Shown here: positions 8,031-15,767 of the stretch, piece by piece | How positions within the stretch are numbered: the stretch's first letter is position 1 | Layout: the number at the start of each line of letters is the position of its first letter | Made by a program: the position numbers and the translations under genes | Notes under the pieces: model-generated | Told to the model about the DNA's origin: nothing | Database searches by the model: none | Seen by the model: only the letters and a program-made list of their open reading frames with translations | Origin: an uncultured Collinsella sp. | GTDB lineage: Bacteria > Actinomycetota > Coriobacteriia > Coriobacteriales > Coriobacteriaceae | Reading direction: 5' to 3' | Assembly (NCBI GenBank): GCA_959026535.1 | Contig: CAUFMB010000002.1 | Span: forward strand, 1-64,000 | Length of the DNA: 64,000 nt

Positions 8031-8115
8031 AAAGTTCAATTTATAGAACACGAATTGAACCAAAGTTCAATTTAGCAAGCAGTATAGCGCCGTACCTCAT
8101 TCGAAAGTTCAATTT
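8031..8115 (-). promoter_or_regulatory. Triple AAAGTTCAATTT operator array
   Basis: The 12-mer AAAGTTCAATTT occurs at 8031-8042, 8062-8073 and 8104-8115, spaced 31 and 42 bp apart, near three and four helical turns. An inverted partial copy (GAATTGAAC) lies at 8052-8060. The array sits directly upstream of the HTH/aminotransferase start and overlaps promoter-like TTGAAC and TATACT hexamers on the minus strand. The natural inference is autoregulation by the HTH domain of the fusion protein. Confidence 0.7.
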
Positions 8116-8174
8116 CATAAGAAAACGTACCGAACTCCGAGATTTGCCCAAAGCGGACAATAACATGCACGCGT

Positions 8175-9032
8175 TTAGAGGTATTCAAGGAATCGAGCAG
8201 CGGCAAGCGAAACGTCGGCCGTTCGATATATGGCGTTGATCTGCCGATGAGGATGTCCCTCGAGCGGGCGCACGGCGACATCGAACTGGCAGCGGCGCAA
8301 GATGAGCGCCGGAAGAATGCTCACGCCCAGGCCGTCCTCGACCATAGCCATAATCGCATAGTCATCCCAGGTCGACAGTTTTGAACGCACTGTCAGCCCC
8401 GCGCGGCGAAACAGCGGCGTAATCTCGTCGTCGCTACCCCGTTCCAGCAGAATAAACTGCTCGTTGGCCAAATCGGCAAGGGAAACGACCTCCGCGGTGG
8501 CAAGCGAGGAGTCCGCTGGCACCACGGCCATCAGCTCGTCTTGCACCAACGGCCGCGACGCCATGCCGGCGCCGCGTGGCTCGCGCGGAATAAAGCCCAG
8601 GTCACAACGACCCTCAGCCACCCATTGTTCAATCTCTGAGTAATCGCCCATCAGCAACTCATAATCGACGTCCGGGTGATCGGCGCGAAAGCGCGCAATC
8701 ACCGGCGGCAGCACGTGGGTCGCCACACTCGAAAACGTACCGATGCAGATTTTGCCGCGCATGAGCCCACGCATCTCATCCACGCGTCGCTGCAGGCGGC
8801 CAAACTCTTCGCATAACGCCTCGACTGCCGGCATGACCTGCCGCCCGTCGGCAGAAAGCACCACGCCCTCGCGGCTGCGATCAAGCACCTTAAAACCCCA
8901 GTCTGCCTCAAGGTCGCCCACCATGCGGCTCACGCCCGACTGCGAATAGCTCAACCGCTCTGCAGCACGCGTAAAGCTGCCGGCACGCACCGTCTCGAGC
9001 AGCACTTGCATCTTTTGGATATTGGTCTCCAC
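8175..9032 (-). CDS. LysR-family regulator of the adjacent DMT transporter
   Basis: A 285-aa LysR regulator with an N-terminal winged helix (RAAERLSYSQSGVSRMVGDLE, about residues 18-38) and a periplasmic-binding-like effector domain over about residues 90-285. It is divergent from an EamA-type transporter, 118 bp away, with a T-N11-A box in the gap. This pairing usually means the regulator controls the exporter in response to a metabolite. The effector cannot be read from sequence. The same pair architecture recurs at 49735-51662. Confidence 0.9.
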   Translation of the reverse strand: METNIQKMQVLLETVRAGSFTRAAERLSYSQSGVSRMVGDLEADWGFKVLDRSREGVVLSADGRQVMPAVEALCEEFGRLQRRVDEMRGLMRGKICIGTFSSVATHVLPPVIARFRADHPDVDYELLMGDYSEIEQWVAEGRCDLGFIPREPRGAGMASRPLVQDELMAVVPADSSLATAEVVSLADLANEQFILLERGSDDEITPLFRRAGLTVRSKLSTWDDYAIMAMVEDGLGVSILPALILRRCQFDVAVRPLEGHPHRQINAIYRTADVSLAAARFLEYL

Positions 9033-9104
9033 GGCACGCCTCCACCTTTACATGAGTTTTTGTCATGTTTGCCATGCATTATATTCGCTTTTCTTCTAAA
9101 GCCA

Positions 9105-9121
9105 GTTCACCCATAGTGAAC
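9105..9121. promoter_or_regulatory. LysR-type T-N11-A box
   Basis: GTTCAC-CCATA-GTGAAC is a perfect 6-bp inverted repeat with a 5-bp spacer between the divergent lysR and transporter genes. It lies 30 bp before the transporter start. Confidence 0.6.
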
Positions 9122-9150
9122 ATGCTCGGATATAGAGGGGATGTCAGCGC

Positions 9151-10062
9151 ATGAACAACGGACTGTTTACGTACTTAGCAGCATTGCTATTGTTTGGCTC
9201 CAACGGCATCATCGCCGCTGCCATCGCGCTGCCGAGCTCCGATATCGTGCTACTACGCACGTTTTTGGGCGCACTCTCGCTTGTCACCGTCCTCGCCATC
9301 ACCCAACGCCATAAGTTGCAGGCGCCATCTCGCCCCCGCGAAGCCGCAGCCCTCCTCCTTTCGGGAGCCGCGCTGGGCGCTAGCTGGATTTTTCTGTTCC
9401 ACGCCTACCAGACGATCGGCGTCGGCGTATCCTCGCTGCTGTATTACTGCGGTCCCATCATCGTTATGGCCCTCTCCCCGCTCATTTTTGGCGAGAAGCT
9501 GACCGGCGGTAAAATTACCGGCTTCATAGCCGTCGCCTGCGGCGCCTTCCTCATCGCGGCCCAAGGTCTCGGCGGCAATATGCCCATTGCGGGCATCGTG
9601 TGCGGCATCGCCTCGGCCTTCTGCTACGCGTTGATGGTCATTGCCAGCAAGGGAGCGCCACATATCGAAGGTCTCGAGAACTCCACGCTCCAGGTGAGTG
9701 CCGCCTTTGTAACCGCGTTGATCCTTACGCTCTTCACGCGAGGTGTCCCCTCGTTCCTCTCCCCCAGCATTGCCGCCGGCATCGATTGGCGCGCCGTTGC
9801 CATGCTCGGCATTGTCAACACCGGACTCGGTTGCCTGCTCTACTTTAGCGCCGTCGCCAAACTGCCCGTGCAGACCGTCGCCGTCGTCGGCTACCTTGAG
9901 CCGCTTTCGGCCGTCGTGTTCTCGGCCGTCCTTTTGGGCGAAGCCATAACACCGGTCCGCCTGATGGGCGCCGCGCTTATCATCGGCGGCGCGATTTTTT
10001 GCGAACTCGCCGGCAAACGCGCAAACGCCAAGGCTAGCATCGCCCAGACAGCACGTGCTTAA
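9151..10062 (+). CDS. EamA-family (DMT) transporter
   Basis: A 303-aa integral membrane protein with ten predicted hydrophobic segments arranged as two EamA halves. Helical stretches include LFTYLAALLLFGSNGIIAAA at the N terminus and a C-terminal VVGYLEPLSAVVFSAVLLGE, the typical second-half EamA signature. Such proteins export or import amino acids or other metabolites. It is divergent from a LysR gene and has a GAGGGGA sequence before the ATG. The substrate is not readable. Confidence 0.9.
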   Translation: MNNGLFTYLAALLLFGSNGIIAAAIALPSSDIVLLRTFLGALSLVTVLAITQRHKLQAPSRPREAAALLLSGAALGASWIFLFHAYQTIGVGVSSLLYYCGPIIVMALSPLIFGEKLTGGKITGFIAVACGAFLIAAQGLGGNMPIAGIVCGIASAFCYALMVIASKGAPHIEGLENSTLQVSAAFVTALILTLFTRGVPSFLSPSIAAGIDWRAVAMLGIVNTGLGCLLYFSAVAKLPVQTVAVVGYLEPLSAVVFSAVLLGEAITPVRLMGAALIIGGAIFCELAGKRANAKASIAQTARA

Positions 10063-10096
10063 TAGCCCCTGCTCTGAAATACTACCTGCGTATATG

Positions 10097-10120
10097 AATA
10101 ATCCCCAGATGGGGATTATT
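10097..10120. terminator. Palindromic hairpin after the DMT gene
   Basis: AATAATCCCC and its exact complement (10-bp stem, 4-base loop) lie 35 bp after the transporter stop and 100 bp before kup. The T tract is weak, so it could be a terminator or an operator. Confidence 0.5.
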
Positions 10121-10219
10121 GTCTAAAACACCCCGATGTGCCAAACTGCTCTTATATGTATAAAGATGGCATAAAGGTCTGCTGCTCGTGGCAGAGGCCA
10201 GATGTCCAAGGGAGTCCAC

Positions 10220-12451
10220 GTGGCACACAACAAGCTGGAGGCAAGCCTCCAAGACCAGCGTAGTCAAGGCGGACATGGCGCCATCCCCCTCTCCGCTGGC
10301 ATGCTGCTCGTAACGCTCGGCGTCGTCTATGGCGACATCGGCACGAGCCCCATGTATACCATGAAATCAATTGTCGCCAACAACGGCGGCATCGGTACCG
10401 TTAGCGAGGACATGATCTTGGGCGCGCTCTCGCTCGTTATCTGGACCATGACGCTCGTGACCACGGTCAAGTACGTGGTAATCGCCATGAAGGCCGATAA
10501 CCACAACGAAGGCGGCATCTTCGCCCTGTTCAGCCTCGTGCGCAAGGTGGCACCATGGCTGATTCTGCCCGCCATGATCGGCGGTGCGGCACTGCTTGCC
10601 GACGGCATCCTCACCCCCGCGGTCACGGTCACCACAGCCATTGAGGGCCTGCGCACCATCGAATGGGGCCATGCGCTTTTGGGCGACGGCCAGACCAATG
10701 TGATCATCATCACTATCATCATTATCTGCGGCCTGTTTGCCATGCAGCGCGCCGGCACCTCGTCGATCGGCAAGCTGTTCGGCCCGCTCATGACGCTGTG
10801 GTTCCTGTTCCTGGCAGGCGCCGGCCTGTTCAACATGCTCGGCAACCTGTCCATCCTACGCGCGCTCAACCCCATCCGCGGCATCATGTTCCTGTTCTCG
10901 CCCATCAACCACTCGGGCATCATGGTGCTCGGCTTCGTATTCCTGTCGACGACCGGCGCCGAGGCGCTCTACTCGGACATGGGCCACGTTGGCAAGGCAA
11001 ACATCTATGCATCCTGGCCGTTTGTTAAGGCGGCGCTTATCCTCAACTACCTGGGCCAGGGGGCTTGGCTGCTCGCCAATAATTCCAACCCCCAGATGCT
11101 CGCGATGGATATCGTCAACCCGTTCTATATGATGCTCCCCGAGCCCCTGCGCCCCTTTGCCATCGTGCTTTCGGCCGTGGCGGCCATCATCGCCTCGCAG
11201 GCGCTCATCACCGGCTCGTTCTCGCTGGTATCCGAGGCCACGCGTCTCAACCTTATGCCGCACCTGCGCATCCACTACCCCAGCGACACCAAGGGCCAGC
11301 TCTATATTCCGCTCGTCAACAACATCATGTGGGTCGGCTGCATCTTCATCGTGCTGCTATTCCAAAACTCTGAGCGCATGGAAAGCGCCTATGGCCTCGC
11401 CATCACCGTGACCATGCTCATGACCACCACACTGCTGACGAGCTATATCGCCGGCATCCTCAAGCACAAGCTGGGTGCCTGCGTCTTCGCCCTGCTCTTT
11501 GGTGCCATTGAGCTGTGCTTCTTCGCTTCGTGCCTCACTATGTTCTTTGACGGCGGCTACGTCATGATCTTCCTGGCCGCGCTGCTGTTCGGCCTTATGT
11601 ATGTGTGGCGCCGCGGCACCGCCATCGAGCGCACGCAGACGATCCTGCTGCCCGTCTCCAAGTACATCGATCAGCTCAACCGCCTGCGCAACGACGAGAC
11701 CTATCCCGTGCTCGCCGACAATCTGGTATTTCTCACCAACAGCCCCGACCCGCTCACGCTCGACCGCGACGTGCTTTATTCCATCCTGGACAAGCACCCC
11801 AAGCGCGCCAAGGCATATTGGTTCATCAACGTGCACGTTACCGACGAGCCCTATACGCACGAATATTCCGTTGAGACCTTTGGCACAGACTTCCTGTTCC
11901 GGGTGCGCTTGGACCTGGGCTTTAAGGTCAATCAGCGCATCAACGCCTACCTGCGCCAGATCGTTGGCGACCTGATGGCATCGGGTGAGTTGCCGCCGCA
12001 GCATCACACCTACTCTATCTACGAGACACGCGGCAACGTGGGCGACTTCCGTTTTTGCATGCTGCGCAAGATGCTTGCCCCCGAAACGGACATCAACCGC
12101 AACGACCATCGCGTCATGGCCATCAAGTACGCCGTCCGCCGCGCCTGCGGAAGCCCGGCACGTTGGTATGGTCTCGAGAACTCGGCCATCATCATTGAGT
12201 ACGTACCGCTCTTTGCCCGCATGCGTCCGGCAGTCAAACTCATTCGCACCCAGGTGCCGCTCGAGATCCTGATCGAAGAGGCCGAGGAAATGGAAGTCGA
12301 CATCTTCTCGGACGACCTGGTCAACGGCAACGAAGCCGGCAAGAGTATGAACGTCGATCCCACCGAGTTGCTCGAGAGCGTCGCCGATACGCCCGAGCAA
12401 CAGCAACTCGACGGACTCGAAAGCACCCAGCTCAACGACGCCAACTTCTAA
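10220..12451 (+). CDS. kup: Kup-type potassium uptake transporter
   Basis: A 743-aa K+ transporter that probably works as a proton symporter. The conserved VVYGDIGTSPMYTMKS opening, about twelve membrane segments (residues 30-460) and a long cytoplasmic C-terminal domain are present. EGGIFALFSLVRK matches the Kup EGG motif. I chose the GTG at 10220 because AAGGGAG lies 5 bases upstream; an ATG at 10202 would add six residues without a good ribosome binding site. At 743 aa it is somewhat longer than the usual 620-700, with an acidic C-terminal extension. Confidence 0.96.
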   Translation: MAHNKLEASLQDQRSQGGHGAIPLSAGMLLVTLGVVYGDIGTSPMYTMKSIVANNGGIGTVSEDMILGALSLVIWTMTLVTTVKYVVIAMKADNHNEGGIFALFSLVRKVAPWLILPAMIGGAALLADGILTPAVTVTTAIEGLRTIEWGHALLGDGQTNVIIITIIIICGLFAMQRAGTSSIGKLFGPLMTLWFLFLAGAGLFNMLGNLSILRALNPIRGIMFLFSPINHSGIMVLGFVFLSTTGAEALYSDMGHVGKANIYASWPFVKAALILNYLGQGAWLLANNSNPQMLAMDIVNPFYMMLPEPLRPFAIVLSAVAAIIASQALITGSFSLVSEATRLNLMPHLRIHYPSDTKGQLYIPLVNNIMWVGCIFIVLLFQNSERMESAYGLAITVTMLMTTTLLTSYIAGILKHKLGACVFALLFGAIELCFFASCLTMFFDGGYVMIFLAALLFGLMYVWRRGTAIERTQTILLPVSKYIDQLNRLRNDETYPVLADNLVFLTNSPDPLTLDRDVLYSILDKHPKRAKAYWFINVHVTDEPYTHEYSVETFGTDFLFRVRLDLGFKVNQRINAYLRQIVGDLMASGELPPQHHTYSIYETRGNVGDFRFCMLRKMLAPETDINRNDHRVMAIKYAVRRACGSPARWYGLENSAIIIEYVPLFARMRPAVKLIRTQVPLEILIEEAEEMEVDIFSDDLVNGNEAGKSMNVDPTELLESVADTPEQQQLDGLESTQLNDANF

Positions 12452-12473
12452 CACGCCACCAGCCATTGACGAC

Positions 12474-12512
12474 AACGGTCCCGCATCTCATGGGAGATGC
12501 GGGACCGTTTTG
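12474..12512. terminator. Terminator between kup and bsh
   Basis: A 16-bp perfect stem (12474-12489 and 12494-12509) with a 4-base loop is followed by TTT on the plus strand. It serves two convergent genes. Confidence 0.9.
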
Positions 12513-12532
12513 CATTGCAGTAAAGCTATCGG

Positions 12533-13498
12533 CTACGAACGGCGCGGCTCGGGAACCACGAGCCTATCGGGGCTCGCGCCCTCGGCATCCATCAGGCTCA
12601 CGTAGCGAATCGACGGATCCCCATACATCGCGTAGTAATAATTGCCCGTGCGCGCGCTAAAGCATCCGGTGTAGATAGTCTTCTCGAACTTGCCATCGCC
12701 CATCCTGGACGCTCCCTCGATCATCACCACGCCCTCGAGCGAGCGGAACATGCGAACGACGTTTTCGGTCTCGCTCTCCTTTTGCGGGTAATTGGCATTG
12801 AGGTACGCCGCCTTTACAAAACGGCTCGGCGAATAACAATCGCCCGGAATGCCGCGCATGCCGGCACCGGCTCCATAGGGCTTAAGCTCGGCGCCACGCC
12901 ACGTCGCCGTTTGCGGAAAATCGCTTGTGGCGGTGATATAGGTGCGTAGGTTTTCCATATGCCACGGGAAGGTCGGCTGATTGGCAAGGGTGTCGACCGG
13001 ATCGTCGTATACATGCAGGCCGTCAGCCATCATCTCGACCACGATGCTGCGCTGGCTGTCGCCGATAATCCAATGGAGCAGCGACACGCCCAGCCCCTCT
13101 CCGGCAGATTTGGCGACAATCACCGTGTCGCGCAGCGCGGCCTCGACCTCATCGACCGTCGAGAACGTCGCTGCCACCCACAAGGGAAACTCATAGGCCG
13201 CGATATTGGTCTTGCCGTCGACAGGGCCCTCGGCATACTCGGCATAGCCGGGAAAGTTGAGCCCCGCCACAGCCAGACCCGCATCGTTACCGCAATCGAA
13301 AAACATGGGATAGTTCTTGTAATCGATGCACATACCGATCACCGCGTGTGCCGCTGTCGCGTCGTCGATAAACGAATACGGAATGTGAAACCCGCGCGGC
13401 ATCACGCGAACCTGCTGACCGTAGTCAAAGCTCCAGTCGAGGTTGCGGCCCAGATACATGTGGCCAGAATTATCGGTAAATCGAATACTCGTACACAT
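12533..13498 (-). CDS. bsh: Choloylglycine hydrolase (conjugated bile salt hydrolase)
   Basis: A 321-aa Ntn hydrolase that cleaves the glycine or taurine amide of conjugated bile acids. The N-terminal nucleophile Cys2 (MCTS), R18 and D21 (GRNLDWS), N81 (LNFPG), N173 (ANQPTF) and the later Arg in SPSRFVKAAY match the family catalytic set. Met1 must be removed to free Cys2. The ATG at 13498 has AGGAGG 4 bases upstream and gives the exact MCTS start; the frame continues 21 residues upstream without support. Penicillin V acylases share the fold, but a bile salt substrate is likely for a gut Coriobacteriia. It is monocistronic. Confidence 0.93.
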   Translation of the reverse strand: MCTSIRFTDNSGHMYLGRNLDWSFDYGQQVRVMPRGFHIPYSFIDDATAAHAVIGMCIDYKNYPMFFDCGNDAGLAVAGLNFPGYAEYAEGPVDGKTNIAAYEFPLWVAATFSTVDEVEAALRDTVIVAKSAGEGLGVSLLHWIIGDSQRSIVVEMMADGLHVYDDPVDTLANQPTFPWHMENLRTYITATSDFPQTATWRGAELKPYGAGAGMRGIPGDCYSPSRFVKAAYLNANYPQKESETENVVRMFRSLEGVVMIEGASRMGDGKFEKTIYTGCFSARTGNYYYAMYGDPSIRYVSLMDAEGASPDRLVVPEPRRS

Positions 13499-13561
13499 AG
13501 CGCCTCCTAGCTTCACGTTCTCGCTAAGTTCATTGTCACCAAACAAAAAGGCGCTAAACAC

Positions 13562-13600
13562 AAAAGCCCGGACATGACAACAACGTCATACCCGGGCTCA
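13562..13600 (-). terminator. Terminator of the second PDF-like gene
   Basis: On the minus strand the hairpin (AGCCCGG/CCGGGCT arms extended by ATGAC/GTCAT) is followed by TTTTG. It lies between the PDF-like stop and the bsh start. Confidence 0.8.
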
Positions 13601-13633
13601 AAGACCGCAAATTCGGTCCCCAATTGAACCGCT

Positions 13634-14053
13634 CTAGACGAGTTTGCCTAAGCAGTGATCAATCATGTGTTGAATCATTTGAGCCTCGAAGCCCACAAAG
13701 TCCTGCTTGCGCTCGCGCATCTTGCCGTCGACGATCACGTCATAAGCGACCTTGCACTTGATATAGCGCGTGGACTTGGTGACCTCCTCGTGCGTCAGGC
13801 AGCTCTCCTCCATCTTGCTGGCGCCCAGGCCAAACACCAGACGGGGGTTGTAGAGCACATGGGGCTCGCCGGCATCGTCCAGGTAGACGCAGACCTTCTT
13901 GGTGATGCCGATCTGGTTGGCGGCAAGGCAGCCGGCATCGTCGAGCGACTTGATGGTATCGATCAGGTCCTGTGCCACCGACTCGTCCTCGACGGTCGCG
14001 ACCTCGCAACGCTGGGACAGAATAGCCTCGTCGTGGCAGAGCTCTTTAATCAT
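13634..14053 (-). CDS. Degenerate peptide deformylase-like protein lacking the catalytic Glu
   Basis: A 139-aa paralogue of the 6006-6416 protein. Motif I is intact (CLAANQIG). Motif II reads ESCLT, keeping the metal-ligand Cys. Motif III reads QHMIDH, so the two His ligands remain but the general-base Glu of HExxH is Met. It should bind metal but is unlikely to deformylate. The inner ATG at 14053 is chosen: ATGGAGGA lies just upstream, and the resulting MIKEL start matches the paralogue. A terminator follows. A non-catalytic binding or ribosome-associated role is possible; this is inference. Confidence 0.85.
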   Translation of the reverse strand: MIKELCHDEAILSQRCEVATVEDESVAQDLIDTIKSLDDAGCLAANQIGITKKVCVYLDDAGEPHVLYNPRLVFGLGASKMEESCLTHEEVTKSTRYIKCKVAYDVIVDGKMRERKQDFVGFEAQMIQHMIDHCLGKLV

Positions 14054-14246
14054 ACGTTCCTCCATAAGGGTCGTTGTAACTGCTTAAGTATACGGTACCC
14101 ACACATTTTCATACGGAAAATACCGCCCGTCCGCTACAAAGCGCCGAACATCAACATGTGAGGAACAGCAAGGTTGCAAAGGCGATATAGTGAGTGAGTT
14201 CGTGTCAATCGGCCTAAACTCGGGGCCGAACAAGGAAAGGGTATGC

Positions 14247-15560
14247 ATGGACGAACTATTTCACGTCAGCGAGCGCAAGTCCACAATCGGGACCGAACTT
14301 CGCGCTGGACTGACAACGTTCCTGGCAATGGCCTACATCATTGCCGTCAACCCCGCGGTGCTCTCGGGCGCCGGCATCGATGCGGGAGCGCTCGCCTGCG
14401 CCACTTGCCTGGGCGCCGGCATCATGACCATCTGCATGGGCATCTTCGCCAACCGCCCGCTCGCCTGCGCTTCGGGCCTGGGCATCAACGCCATGATCGC
14501 GGGCATCGCCACCACCATGTGCGGCGGTGACTGGCACGTGGCCATGAGCGTTATCTTCCTCGAGGGTATCGTCATCTTGCTGCTCGTCCTGTGCGGCCTG
14601 CGCGAGGCCATTATGGACGCCATCCCCGTGGTCCTGCGCCACGCCATCTCGGTTGGCTTGGGCCTGTTCATCGCCATGATCGGCCTGTGCGACGCCGGCA
14701 TCATCACCGCTGGCGCCGGTACGCTCGTCGGCCTGGGCGACATCGCCTCCCCCACCTTTATCGTCGGCATCATCTCCATCGTCGTGACGGTTGCCCTGGC
14801 TTCCCGCAACGTGCCGGGCTCGCTGCTCATCGGCATCATCGTCGCCGTTATCGCCGGTATCCCGCTGGGCGTCACCCACGCCCCCGAGGGCCTCATCGCA
14901 CCGCTCGACTTCTCGACCTTTGGCGCCCCGTTTGCCAGCACCGCCGATGGCAACATGGCCATCGTGAAGGTTCTGACCGACCCGATGCTGCTCGTCGTTG
15001 CCTTCTCGCTGCTCATGAGTGACTTCTTCGACACCATGGGAACCGCGATGGCCGTCGCCAAGCAGGGCGAGTTCTTGACCGAGGACGGCAATGTCGAGGA
15101 CATCCGCCCCATCCTGGTCGTCGACTCCGTGGCCGCTGCTGCCGGTGGCTTTATGGGCGTCTCCTCCATCACCACCTTCGTCGAGTCCACCTCTGGCGCT
15201 GCCGACGGTGGCCGCACGGGCCTCACCTCCGTCACCACCGGCGTGCTGTTCATTCTCGCCGCGTTCTTCTCCCCCATCGTCACCATCGTTTCCAGTGCCG
15301 CCACCTGCGGTGCTCTGGTCTACGTCGGCTACCTCATGATGAGCGAGGCCTCCGAGATCGACTGGTCCGACGTGTCGCAGGGTTTCCCGGCGTTCATGAT
15401 TGTCGCCGGCGTGCCCTTCACCTACTCCATCTCTGCCGGCATTGGCCTGGGCTTTATCGCCTACGTGATCGTCGCGCTCTTTAAGGGCGAGGCCTCCAAG
15501 ATCAAGCCGCTCATGTGGATCGCAGCCCTTGCCTTCCTCGTCTACTTCTTTGTAGCGTAA
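14247..15560 (+). CDS. NCS2 purine permease (AzgA/PbuG-like)
   Basis: A 437-aa permease of the AzgA branch, which takes up adenine, guanine or hypoxanthine. It has the LTTFLAMAYIIAVNPAVLSG start, MSDFFDTMGTAMAVAKQGEF in the middle and SSITTFVESTSGAADGGRTG, all typical of the group, with about 12-14 membrane segments. The ATG at 14247 follows AAGGAAAGG; an upstream in-frame start would add 19 residues. The last 15 codons reappear as a relic at 17556-17601 because the downstream region was tandemly duplicated. The exact purine cannot be read. Confidence 0.93.
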   Translation: MDELFHVSERKSTIGTELRAGLTTFLAMAYIIAVNPAVLSGAGIDAGALACATCLGAGIMTICMGIFANRPLACASGLGINAMIAGIATTMCGGDWHVAMSVIFLEGIVILLLVLCGLREAIMDAIPVVLRHAISVGLGLFIAMIGLCDAGIITAGAGTLVGLGDIASPTFIVGIISIVVTVALASRNVPGSLLIGIIVAVIAGIPLGVTHAPEGLIAPLDFSTFGAPFASTADGNMAIVKVLTDPMLLVVAFSLLMSDFFDTMGTAMAVAKQGEFLTEDGNVEDIRPILVVDSVAAAAGGFMGVSSITTFVESTSGAADGGRTGLTSVTTGVLFILAAFFSPIVTIVSSAATCGALVYVGYLMMSEASEIDWSDVSQGFPAFMIVAGVPFTYSISAGIGLGFIAYVIVALFKGEASKIKPLMWIAALAFLVYFFVA

Positions 15561-15586
15561 CGGCAAAGCTGCCAAAGCAGAACACC

Positions 15587-15626
15587 AAAGCGCGGAGTCG
15601 CATCGAGCGGCTCCGCGCTTTGCTTT
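15587..15626 (+). terminator. Terminator of the purine permease gene
   Basis: AAAGCGCGGAG (15587-15597) pairs with CTCCGCGCTTT (15611-15621), followed by a T-rich stretch. Confidence 0.9.
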
Positions 15627-15767
15627 TAAAGCCAGGCAACGCACAGACGCGCGATGTATTGCTTCCCAAGTTTTGGACATTTTGCCCTCCAAACGGCACT
15701 ACCACCGGCTACATCCTGCAGATATGCTGGGCGTAATCGCATAGGCCCTATGAGGATGGGAGTAACC

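Noticed and set aside
10082..10219. c-di-AMP riboswitch before kup
   Set aside because: The leader has only a simple 10-bp hairpin and lacks the ydaO-type conserved blocks.
14256..15692. 478-codon minus-strand frame over the purine permease
   Set aside because: It is antisense and rich in Gly/Asp/His without family motifs.
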